A DNA stretch of 7,687 bases from Candidatus Nealsoniibacteriota bacterium (GCA_030700195.1 JAUYKD010000035.1:1-7687), one strand, 5' to 3'. Counted from the stretch's first letter, positions 1-6,306 are shown. Notes: generated by a model from the sequence alone, not told the origin. Made by a program: numbers and translations.

Positions 1-1197
1 CCCATACTTAAAAACACTTATGCCATACCGGTCTATCAAGAACAAATTATGGAAATTGCCAGGGAACTTTGCGGGTTTACGCTCGGAGAAGCAGATGTTT
101 TAAGAAAAGCTATCGGCAAAAAAATCAAAAAGCTTTTGATGTCGCAAAAAGAAAAATTCATTGAAGGAGGAATTAAAAACGGCATAAACAGAATTATAAT
201 TGAAAAAATCTGGTCATGGATTGAACCTTCGGCCAGCTACAGCTTCAACAGATCACATGCCGCTTCCTACGCTACCATCGCCTACCAAACCGCCTTTCTC
301 AAGGCTAATTATCCGGTGGAATTTATGGCGGCCGTTCTAACTTCAGAAAGAGCAGACACAGAAAGAATCGCTGTTTTAATTGAAGAGTGTAAAAAAATGG
401 GGGTTGAAGTTCTGCGCCCTGACATTAACGAAAGCTTTATGAATTTCAGCGTAGTGCCGCAAAAAAACCAAATAAGGTTCGGACTTTTAGCTATTAAAAA
501 CGTTGGCATTAATATTGTTGAAACAATAATATCGGAGAGAAAATCGCAAGGTCCTTATAAATCAATCCAAGACTTCGTTTCCCGTATTGCCTCGCGCGAT
601 TTGAATAAAAAATCAATGGAAAGCTTGGTTAAAGCGGGCGTATTTGACGCTTTAGAAGAAAGAAATAAGCTGCTCAATAATCTGGAGAAATTATTGGAAC
701 AAGCAAGAGAAAATCATAAAACAAAAATCAACGGTCAAAAGGGCCTGTTTGATGGAATGGGATTTACAGCCACCTTGGTTTTAAGCGAGACGCCGGCCGC
801 CACTTCTTCCGAAAAGCTGACCTGGGAAAAAGAATTGCTGGGACTTTACGTCAGCGGTCATCCGTTAAAAAACTTCAAGGGTCTTTTGGAAAAAAAGTCC
901 TTAACCATTAGCAAAGCTTCCCAAACGGCCGTGGGAAAACTCGTTAAAGTTGGAGGTATTATTTCTGGCATTAAAAAAATTATCACTAAAGTTGGCAAAC
1001 CCATGCTTTTTGTCGGACTAGAAGATGAAACGCAGAAGATTGAAGTGGTTGTTTTCCCGTCAATAATTGAAAAAAATCCGACCATCTTCCAGGAAAACAA
1101 GATTGTCTTTGTTTCAGGTAAAATGGACGCTAGAGACGGCGTGCCCAAAATCATCTGTAATGAGATCGAAGAGATATTAGATATAAAAGAAAACTAA
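1..1197 (+). CDS. dnaE: DNA polymerase III alpha subunit, C-terminal part (5' end outside window)
   Basis: This is the replicative DNA polymerase catalytic subunit. The frame is open from base 1, giving 398 residues; the ATG at 49 is internal because the preceding codons (PILKNTYAIPVYQEQ) are already typical DnaE. Visible landmarks are the fingers-region motif YSFNRSHAASYA (about residues 80-91), VLRPDINES (about 137-145), a helix-hairpin-helix stretch beginning FGLLAIKNVG (about 160), the LYVSGHPL motif, and a C-terminal OB-fold from about residue 311 (VKVGGIISG, then VGLEDETQKIEVVVFP). The PHP domain and most of the palm, with the catalytic aspartates, lie upstream of the window. The protein ends soon after the OB-fold, without a long tail. 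The motif order leaves little doubt about identity. thrS follows on the same strand after 96 bp. Confidence 0.96.
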   Translation, partial: PILKNTYAIPVYQEQIMEIARELCGFTLGEADVLRKAIGKKIKKLLMSQKEKFIEGGIKNGINRIIIEKIWSWIEPSASYSFNRSHAASYATIAYQTAFLKANYPVEFMAAVLTSERADTERIAVLIEECKKMGVEVLRPDINESFMNFSVVPQKNQIRFGLLAIKNVGINIVETIISERKSQGPYKSIQDFVSRIASRDLNKKSMESLVKAGVFDALEERNKLLNNLEKLLEQARENHKTKINGQKGLFDGMGFTATLVLSETPAATSSEKLTWEKELLGLYVSGHPLKNFKGLLEKKSLTISKASQTAVGKLVKVGGIISGIKKIITKVGKPMLFVGLEDETQKIEVVVFPSIIEKNPTIFQENKIVFVSGKMDARDGVPKIICNEIEEILDIKEN

Positions 1198-1204
1198 TGT
1201 ATCT

Positions 1205-1248
1205 CTTCTCCGCCTTCATTCCGCTATCGCGGAACTCGGCGATAGAAG
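1205..1248. repeat. Compound stem-loop between dnaE and thrS
   Basis: Nested complementary arms are visible: CTTCT (1205-1209) with AGAAG (1244-1248), CGCC (1211-1214) with GGCG (1238-1241), and an apical TTCCGC-TATC-GCGGAA hairpin (1219-1234). An alternative hairpin, CTATCGC (1224-1230) with GCGATAG (1239-1245), competes with the apical one. It is GC-rich against AT-rich surroundings. No T-run follows on either strand, so it is not a standard intrinsic terminator. It could be a dispersed palindromic repeat or an RNA processing or switching structure. Confidence 0.6.
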
Positions 1249-1262
1249 AAATCGTAGAAAAA

Positions 1263-1290
1263 TGATATATTAAAATTGATATATTAAAAT
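1263..1290 (+). repeat. Perfect tandem duplication of a 14-mer upstream of thrS
   Basis: TGATATATTAAAAT occurs twice back to back (1263-1276 and 1277-1290), ending three bases before the thrS ATG. Each copy contains -10-like hexamers (TATATT, TAAAAT). There is no Shine-Dalgarno sequence, so these copies occupy the whole translation-initiation region. They may provide a start site for a leaderless or nearly leaderless thrS transcript; no convincing -35 box is visible. The duplication is seen directly; the promoter role is inferred. Confidence 0.6.
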
Positions 1291-1293
1291 CAT

Positions 1294-3012
1294 ATGGAAA
1301 TTAAAGTAATCCGCCATTCTTTGTCTCATATTTTAGCTTATGCCGTTCAGGAACTTTACCCTGGAGTTAAGTTTGCTATTGGACCAGCAATTGAAAACGG
1401 CTTCTATTACGACTTTGAGCTCAAGAAACCCTTAACTCCCCAAGACCTGCCGAAAATAGAAAAAAGAATGAAAGAGCTGTTAAAACAGAATATTGAATTT
1501 AAGAAAAAATTAATATCCAAAGCAGAAGCAAAAAAGATCTTCAAAGGCCAACCCTATAAATTGGAACTGATAAAAGAACTAAAAGCTGGTAAAGCAACCA
1601 TCTACGAGTCTGGTGGATTTTTGGATTTATGCGCTGGCCCTCATATTAAATCAACCAAAGAAGTTCCTTCAGACGCTTTTAAGCTAACGAGATTGGCCGG
1701 CGCTTACTGGAAGGGTTCGGAGAAAAATAAAATGCTGACCAGAATTTACGGCCTGGCTTTCAATAGTAAAAAAGAGCTGGAAGAATATCTTCAAAGAGAA
1801 ATTGAAGCTGAAAAAAGAGACCATAGAATACTTGGCCAGAAGCTGGAACTTTTCTTATTTGACGCTGACGTTGGAGCAGGACTGCCTATTTGGCTACCCA
1901 AAGGAGCGACAATCCGCCATATTATTGAAGATTATCTCTATCGCGAATTATCCCAACAAAACTATCAATGGCTCTATTCCCCGCACATCGGCAACCTGGA
2001 ATTGTGGAAAAAATCAGGACACTGGAACTTCTATAAAGAAAACCTCTACTCCCCAATAAAAATAGACGAGCAGTATTATTTATTGAAGCCCATGAACTGT
2101 CCCTTCCACGTCAAAGTTTACAATTCAAAAATCAGAAGCTATCGGGAACTGCCCTTATATTTTACCGAACTTGGCACGGTCTACCGCTACGAAAAATCAG
2201 GGGTCTTACACGGATTAACAAGGGTCAGAGGCTTTACCCAGGATGATGCCCATATTATCTGTACTCCGGACCAAATAACACAGGAAATAACAAAACTGAT
2301 AAAACACGGCCTTCAAATACTGAAAGTTTTCGGCTTTGAAAACTTTGATATTTATCTGGCAACCAGGCCGGAGAAATACACAGGCTCACTTAATGACTGG
2401 CAAAAAGCAGAAAATTCGCTTAAATATGCCCTTAAAGAGCTTAATTTAAAATACAGCATTGACCCAGCTGGAGGCGTTTTTTACGGCCCAAAGATTGACA
2501 TTAAAATCAAAGATGCTTTAGGCAGGCCCTGGCAGTGCACTACCATCCAGTTTGATTTTAATCTGCCTGAGCGTTTTCAAATGTCGTACATTGACCAAAA
2601 AGGCGTAAAAAAGAAACCACATATAATTCATCGGGCTTTATTGGGCTCGCTGGAAAGGTTTATCGGAGTATTGCTTGAACATTATGCCGGAGCCCTGCCC
2701 TTTTGGCTTTCTCCGGTTCAGATCTGGGTTTTGCCCATTGGCAAAAACCACGAGGCCTACGCTGAAACCGTTGCCCAAGAATTAAAAGAAAAACAATTAA
2801 GAGTTGAAATAAAAGACGAAAACGAAACTCTTTCTAAAAAGATTAGAGAAGGAGAAATGCAAAAGATACCCTATATATTGGTGGTCGGAGATAAAGAAAT
2901 AGAAAGTAAATCAGTCGGAGTTAGAGAAAGAGGCAAAGGAAACATAGGGACAATGAAAGTGGATGATTTTATAAATGATTGTCAAATTAAAAATAAAGGT
3001 CGAATTAATTAA
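1294..3012 (+). CDS. thrS: Threonyl-tRNA synthetase lacking the TGS domain
   Basis: Cytoplasmic class II synthetase that charges tRNA(Thr). The protein has 572 residues against about 640 for the usual bacterial enzyme. It starts directly in the editing domain: HSLSH (His8, His12) and CAGPH (Cys113, His117) are the hydrolytic editing site. Catalytic-core zinc ligands are Cys269 (MNCPFH), His320 (DDAHIIC) and His446 (IIHRALLGS). Motif 2 arginine is Arg298 (YRYE) and motif 3 arginine is Arg455. All core residues and His8/His12 lie exactly 65 positions before the familiar E. coli numbers (334, 385, 511, 363, 520, 73, 77), so only the N-terminal TGS domain is absent. A C-terminal anticodon-binding domain begins near WLSPVQIWVLPIG (471-483). 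An in-frame TAA at 1285-1287 rules out a longer start. There is no Shine-Dalgarno site. The next gene begins 19 bp downstream. Confidence 0.97.
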   Translation: MEIKVIRHSLSHILAYAVQELYPGVKFAIGPAIENGFYYDFELKKPLTPQDLPKIEKRMKELLKQNIEFKKKLISKAEAKKIFKGQPYKLELIKELKAGKATIYESGGFLDLCAGPHIKSTKEVPSDAFKLTRLAGAYWKGSEKNKMLTRIYGLAFNSKKELEEYLQREIEAEKRDHRILGQKLELFLFDADVGAGLPIWLPKGATIRHIIEDYLYRELSQQNYQWLYSPHIGNLELWKKSGHWNFYKENLYSPIKIDEQYYLLKPMNCPFHVKVYNSKIRSYRELPLYFTELGTVYRYEKSGVLHGLTRVRGFTQDDAHIICTPDQITQEITKLIKHGLQILKVFGFENFDIYLATRPEKYTGSLNDWQKAENSLKYALKELNLKYSIDPAGGVFYGPKIDIKIKDALGRPWQCTTIQFDFNLPERFQMSYIDQKGVKKKPHIIHRALLGSLERFIGVLLEHYAGALPFWLSPVQIWVLPIGKNHEAYAETVAQELKEKQLRVEIKDENETLSKKIREGEMQKIPYILVVGDKEIESKSVGVRERGKGNIGTMKVDDFINDCQIKNKGRIN

Positions 3013-3031
3013 TCTAATTTAGTATATATAT

Positions 3032-4114
3032 ATGGATATTATAAAAACATCTTTAGTCTGCCTTTTCGTCTTATTGGCCGGCGGGTTTGTTTTAGCTCAA
3101 GAGGCGGATATTTCCCAAGGAGTAGAATCAACAATAGCTCTTGACGAAGAGGTGAGCGCAGCAGATCTTGGCATCGGAGAACCGAATATTCTGCCAGACA
3201 ATTCCTTTTACTTTATTAAAAATTGGATAAGAAGCGCCCGAATGGTTTTCACTTTTGACGCTGTTAAAAAAGCCGAGCTAAGACAGAAATTCTCTAACGA
3301 AAAACTAATAGAAGTAAAAAAGCTAGTAGAGCAGAATAAAGATTCCGAAATCATAAAAAACGCCACGCAGAACTATCAAGACGAAGTTGAAAAGATAAAG
3401 CAAGAAACGGAAAAAATAAAAGAAAAGGCGCGAGAAAACGAACAAGTCGGCAAGTTTTTGGATAAATTCATCCAACAGCAAGCCCTTCACGAAAGAATTC
3501 TACAGAAGCTTGAAACCCAGGTGCCTGAAAAAGCCCTTGTAAAAATACAAGAGGCAAGAGAAAGTCATCTTGAGAGATTTGGAGAAGTTATGAATAAGCT
3601 GGAAGATAATAAAGAACAACTTCAAGAAAGAATTGAAAATAATCTGCAGAAAATAAAAGGCAGCGAATTTAAAGAGTTTAAAAATTTAGAGCTGCTCAAA
3701 GAACTTGAAGAAAACGCTCCTGAAGCTGCCAAAGAATCCATAAAACGGGCCAGCGATAATTCCCTGTTAAAACTACAAAAAAAGACTGAAGAGATACCGG
3801 CCGAAATGCTTGAAAAGTTCAAAATCTACACCGAAAAAATCTCCGGAGAGAAAGAAGGACAGATAGAAATCCTGGAAAAGCTCAGAGAAAGATTAATAAA
3901 AACACCTGCCCTCCAGCAAAAAGTCATTGAATCTACGGAGGGGCTTTTGAAAAAAATAGAGGTTAAAAAAGAAAGTCAACCGCAACCGCAAATCCAAGTA
4001 CAGCCTCCAGCGCAAATACAAGAAGAAAATGAAGCAAGTGAGATTAGAAAGAAAATGGAGGAAACACAGCAAAAATTACAAGAATTGCAAGGACAGATAA
4101 AACTCCAACAATAA
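3032..4114 (+). CDS. Secreted DUF5667-like coiled-coil protein
   Basis: 360 residues. Residues 5-22 form a hydrophobic signal sequence after a single lysine, with a plausible cleavage near VLA-QEA, so the protein is probably exported or anchored. Residues 53-65 (ILPDNSFYFIKNW), followed by a helix with FTFDAVKKAELRQKFSNEKLIE, match the pattern I know as DUF5667, common in Patescibacteria and of unknown function. The rest is highly charged and helical, probably coiled coil (about 80-310). It contains three loosely similar blocks starting near residues 165, 230 and 291. A Pro/Gln-rich linker (about 315-330) precedes a short final coiled coil (335-360). No catalytic motif is visible. It lies 19 bp after thrS without a Shine-Dalgarno site and is followed by a terminator, so it is probably the last gene of the upstream unit. 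The export call is fairly secure; the domain name is from pattern memory. Confidence 0.8.
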   Translation: MDIIKTSLVCLFVLLAGGFVLAQEADISQGVESTIALDEEVSAADLGIGEPNILPDNSFYFIKNWIRSARMVFTFDAVKKAELRQKFSNEKLIEVKKLVEQNKDSEIIKNATQNYQDEVEKIKQETEKIKEKARENEQVGKFLDKFIQQQALHERILQKLETQVPEKALVKIQEARESHLERFGEVMNKLEDNKEQLQERIENNLQKIKGSEFKEFKNLELLKELEENAPEAAKESIKRASDNSLLKLQKKTEEIPAEMLEKFKIYTEKISGEKEGQIEILEKLRERLIKTPALQQKVIESTEGLLKKIEVKKESQPQPQIQVQPPAQIQEENEASEIRKKMEETQQKLQELQGQIKLQQ

Positions 4115-4134
4115 ACAGCCAAAGACCATCCCGG

Positions 4135-4161
4135 AAAACAGCCCTTGATAGAGCTGTTTTT
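4135..4161 (+). terminator. Intrinsic terminator after the DUF5667-like gene
   Basis: AAAACAGC (4135-4142) pairs perfectly with GCTGTTTT (4153-4160) around a 10-base loop and ends in a run of five T (4157-4161). It starts 20 bp after the stop codon. The loop contains TTGATA, which also fits the -35 box of the following promoter. Confidence 0.8.
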
Positions 4162-4173
4162 CTGTTGTAAAAT
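4145..4173 (+). promoter_or_regulatory. Predicted sigma-A promoter for the miaB-miaA unit
   Basis: TTGATA (4145-4150), a 17-base spacer, then TAAAAT (4168-4173); each hexamer differs from consensus at one position. The expected start is near 4180, one or two bases before the ATG at 4182, so the 13-codon reading frame there would be leaderless. The -35 box lies in the loop of the preceding terminator. Confidence 0.55.
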
Positions 4174-4181
4174 AGATAATT

Positions 4182-4223
4182 ATGAAATATTTTATCATTA
4201 CCTTTGGCTGTACGATGAGGTAA
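4182..4223 (+). pseudogene. Truncated duplicate of the miaB 5' end (13-codon reading frame)
   Basis: Reads MKYFIITFGCTMR then TAA, closely parallel to the true MiaB start MNYHIITFGCQMN located 67 bp downstream. Over the first 37 bases the two copies match at about 30 positions, including a shared run of 12 (TATCATTACCTT) and GGCTGT. Similarity stops at a perfect palindrome (4214-4231) whose centre holds the TAA. It is not in frame with miaB. Either it is a decayed partial duplication or it is a translated leader peptide under the promoter just upstream. Four of its 13 codons (TAT, TTT, TTT, TGT) are UNN codons, read by tRNAs that MiaA and MiaB modify, but most of them also occur in the authentic copy, so this is weak evidence for regulation. 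Confidence 0.6.
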
Positions 4224-4231
4224 ACCTCATC
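4214..4231. repeat. Perfect palindromic hairpin in the miaB leader
   Basis: GATGAGGT and ACCTCATC are separated by only two bases, so the RNA would fold as a 7-bp stem with a 4-base loop containing the stop codon of the 13-codon frame. No T-run follows, so it is not a terminator. It ends 17 bp before the miaB start and could influence translation there. Confidence 0.6.
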
Positions 4232-4248
4232 TTTCAACCTTCAAAATA

Positions 4249-5268
4249 ATGAATTATCATATCATTACCTTCGGCTGTCAAATGAACAAAAGCGACTCCG
4301 AACGGATTGCGACCTCTTTAGAAAAGAAAGGATACAGTCTTGCTTCAAACATGAAAGAAGCTGATTTGATTGTGGTTAATATGTGCTCTGTCAGACAATC
4401 GGCCGTAGACAGGGTCAACGGCCTTATATTAAAATTAAAAAAAATGAAAGCCCTGCCTGCCGGCAGGCAGGTTAAAACAGCGCTTACCGGATGTATCTTA
4501 AAAAAAGACAGAAAAAGATTTAAGTTTGACGAAATTTGGGACAGTAAGAATTATTTTGATATTACGCCGACCTGCCAAAGCAAATCATCAGCTTTCGTCC
4601 CTATTTCCAATGGCTGTAATAATTTCTGCTCTTACTGCGTAGTTCCTTTTGCTAGAGGAAGGCTCGTTTGCCGGTCCCACCAGCAAATCATAAAAGAATT
4701 TAAAAGGCTTATTAAAAATGGTTTTAAAGAAATATGGCTTTTGGGACAGAATGTAAATGATTATAACTCCCCCAGCGATAAATCTATCAACTTTGCCAAG
4801 CTTTTAAAAATGGTTAATCAGATTCCCGGAGACTTTTCTATTAGATTCATGTCTCCCAACCCGAAGAATTTTACCAATGAGCTAATCTCTGCCATGGCTG
4901 AATCAAAAAAAGTTGCCAAATATCTTAATTTGCCCGTCCAATCCGGGGACGATGAAATATTAAAGAAAATGAAAAGAAGTTATACGGTAAAACAATATAA
5001 AGATTTAATCAGAAGAATCAGAAGAAAAATGCCAAAAATCAACCTCTCCACCGATGCCATTATCGGCTATCCGGGAGAAACAAAAAAACAATTCCAAAAC
5101 ACGGCTAAGCTCTTTAAAGAAATAGGATTTGATATGGCTTATATCTCAAAATACTCTCCAAGAAGCGGCACAGCAGCTTTTCAAATAAAAGACAATATTA
5201 CTTTAAAAGAGAAAAAACAAAGAGAAAAAATCTTGAGAAAACTTATTAAAAAACATGAACCCCGTTAG
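4249..5268 (+). CDS. miaB: tRNA-2-methylthio-N6-dimethylallyladenosine synthase, short form without TRAM domain
   Basis: Radical SAM methylthiotransferase that converts i6A37 to ms2i6A37 in tRNAs reading UNN codons. The N-terminal methylthiotransferase domain carries three cluster cysteines, Cys10 (FGC), Cys46 (NMC) and Cys82 (TGC). The radical SAM CxxxCxxC motif is Cys123, Cys127 and Cys130, followed by VVPFARGR. Further family motifs are LLGQNVNDY (164-172), LPVQSGDDEILKKMKR (228-243), STDAIIGYPGET (267-278) and YSPRSGTAA (302-310). At 339 residues it is about 100 shorter than usual. The C-terminal TRAM RNA-binding domain is absent and the stretch between Cys82 and Cys123 is about half the usual length. 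Residues 69-74 (LPAGRQ) are encoded by a palindromic insert. The last residues (PR and the TAG) come from the element inserted before miaA. MiaB rather than MtaB or RimO is favoured by the motifs and by adjacent miaA. No Shine-Dalgarno site is present. Confidence 0.93.
   Translation: MNYHIITFGCQMNKSDSERIATSLEKKGYSLASNMKEADLIVVNMCSVRQSAVDRVNGLILKLKKMKALPAGRQVKTALTGCILKKDRKRFKFDEIWDSKNYFDITPTCQSKSSAFVPISNGCNNFCSYCVVPFARGRLVCRSHQQIIKEFKRLIKNGFKEIWLLGQNVNDYNSPSDKSINFAKLLKMVNQIPGDFSIRFMSPNPKNFTNELISAMAESKKVAKYLNLPVQSGDDEILKKMKRSYTVKQYKDLIRRIRRKMPKINLSTDAIIGYPGETKKQFQNTAKLFKEIGFDMAYISKYSPRSGTAAFQIKDNITLKEKKQREKILRKLIKKHEPR
4452..4471. repeat. 20-bp perfect GC-rich palindrome inserted in the miaB coding sequence
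   Basis: A perfect palindrome built as CCTGCCTGCC followed by its reverse complement, in an otherwise AT-rich gene. In the MiaB frame it adds LPAGRQ between a lysine-rich helix and the conserved TGC cysteine motif, where the family normally has a short variable linker. From memory, the same palindrome and LPAGRQ-like peptides recur in Parcubacteria genomes. That makes it a dispersed palindromic element comparable in idea to the Rickettsia palindromic elements. Confidence 0.8.
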
Positions 5269-5392
5269 AAGTTTAAGAATTTAAAATTTTTAGAAAATTT
5301 TATAATTTGAGTTACTAAAGTTTTTCGTCAATAAAAATTAACTATGTTTAATAATAAATATCGCACAATAGAAAAAGCAACTTCTAACGGGG
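5260..5392. mobile_element. MITE-like 133-bp element with 14-bp terminal inverted repeats, inserted at the miaA start codon
   Basis: The left end CCCCGTTAGAAGTT (5260-5273) and right end AACTTCTAACGGGG (5379-5392) are perfect reverse complements. TGAA flanks both sides (5256-5259 and 5393-5396), as expected of a 4-bp target-site duplication. Deleting the element and one TGAA gives ATGAATAAACTA, which starts MiaA at its canonical MNKLIVVLG and ends miaB at a TAA overlapping that ATG. The interior is AT-rich and holds no transposase. It has a 9-bp inverted repeat with a TAG loop (5282-5302) and a TATAAT hexamer (5301-5306) that lacks a good -35 box. The element now supplies the stop codon of miaB and either the ATG (5344) or the G of a GTG (5392) used by miaA. 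Confidence 0.8.
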
Positions 5393-6276
5393 TGAATAAA
5401 CTAATTGTTGTTTTAGGCCAGACTTCCTCAGGAAAATCAGAAATGGCTGTAAAGCTGGCCGAAAAATTCAAGGCTGAAATTATTTCAGCCGATTCAAGAC
5501 AGGTTTATAAAGGCATGGATATCGGCACGGGCAAAGTGACCAAGAAAGAAATGAAGGATATCCCCCATTATCTCCTTGATGTTGTTTCTCCGAAAACAAC
5601 TTTTACTGTTGTTCAATATAGAAAACTCGCCCTGAAAGCAATCAACTTAATTTTTAAAAAGAATAAAACGCCGATCATTTGCGGAGGCACGGCTTTTTAT
5701 ATCAAAGCTTTGATTGACGGAATTTTAATCCCAGAGGTTAAACCAGACTGGCAATTAAGATCAAAGCTCGAAGAATTAAGTACAAAAGAATTATTCAAAA
5801 AACTGAAGAAAATTGATCCAAGAAGGGCCAAAACAATAGAAAAACAAAACCGCAGAAGGTTAATCAGAGCCATTGAAATTGTTATAAAAACAAAAAACCC
5901 GGTTCCTCTCTTAGATAAATCTCCCCTTCCTTATCCTGTTTTAATAATCGGGATTAAAAAATCTTCCAAAGAGTTAAAGATATTAATTAAAAAACGTCTT
6001 TTAAAAAGATTAAAGCAAGGAATGGTGGATGAAGTTAAAAAATTAAGAGCATCCGGCGTTTCCTGGAAAAGACTGGATGATTTCGGTTTGGAATACCGCT
6101 ATATTGCCCGGCATTTAAAATCAGGCCTCCCCTATGCTGAAATGATAGAGCTTATACAAAAAGAAAGCGAACACTTTGCCAAGCGTCAAATGACTTGGTT
6201 TAAACGGGATAAAAGAATTCATTGGGTTAAAAACTATAAAGAAGCTGAAAAACTGACAAAGAAGTTTCTAAACTAA
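5344..6276 (+). CDS. miaA: tRNA dimethylallyltransferase
   Basis: Transfers the dimethylallyl group from DMAPP to A37 of tRNAs reading UNN codons, making the i6A substrate of MiaB encoded just upstream. Motifs, counted from the ATG at 5344, are the P-loop GQTSSGKS (25-32; the family usually has GPTASGKS), ISADSRQVYKGMDIGTGK (47-64), IPHYLLDVVSP (73-83), CGGTAFYIKALIDG (113-126), RRLIRAIEI (171-179), FGLEYRYIARHL (247-258) and KRQMTWFKRD (280-289). The first 16 residues are extra. They are encoded by the inserted element, and family homology begins at NKLIVVLG. A GTG at 5392 in the same frame would give a normal 294-residue protein and is at least as likely as the ATG at 5344. Neither start has a Shine-Dalgarno site. 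An intrinsic terminator overlaps the stop codon. Confidence 0.94.
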   Translation: MFNNKYRTIEKATSNGVNKLIVVLGQTSSGKSEMAVKLAEKFKAEIISADSRQVYKGMDIGTGKVTKKEMKDIPHYLLDVVSPKTTFTVVQYRKLALKAINLIFKKNKTPIICGGTAFYIKALIDGILIPEVKPDWQLRSKLEELSTKELFKKLKKIDPRRAKTIEKQNRRRLIRAIEIVIKTKNPVPLLDKSPLPYPVLIIGIKKSSKELKILIKKRLLKRLKQGMVDEVKKLRASGVSWKRLDDFGLEYRYIARHLKSGLPYAEMIELIQKESEHFAKRQMTWFKRDKRIHWVKNYKEAEKLTKKFLN

Positions 6277-6304
6277 AACCAGCCGCGGAACACGGCTGGT
6301 TTTT
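6275..6304. terminator. Bidirectional intrinsic terminator between miaA and the leftward small gene
   Basis: AAAACCAGCCG (6275-6285) pairs perfectly with CGGCTGG plus TTTT (6293-6303) around a 7-base loop. A five-T run follows on the + strand and four T are read on the - strand, so it can end both miaA transcripts and leftward transcripts of the small gene. Confidence 0.9.
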
Positions 6305-6306
6305 AG

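Noticed and set aside
309..509. Antisense frames within dnaE (309-509 and 858-1154)
   Set aside because: They are shadows of a clearly conserved dnaE frame, without promoter or ribosome binding site.
1197..1265. 22-codon frame starting in the TAATG overlap with the dnaE stop
   Set aside because: It is built mostly from the palindromic stem-loop, has no ribosome binding site and resembles nothing known; chance is the simpler explanation.
1802..2059. Overlapping 85-codon frame inside thrS
   Set aside because: The thrS frame carries continuous family motifs through the region; the alternative frame shows no recognisable protein pattern.
3622..3822. Antisense Ser/Phe-rich frame within the DUF5667-like gene
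   Set aside because: Composition is just the reverse of Lys/Glu-rich coding sequence.
5269..5343. Possible frameshifted TRAM domain after miaB
   Set aside because: The sequence belongs to the AT-rich inserted element and encodes no TRAM-like pattern; the reconstructed pre-insertion gene also stops at the same place.
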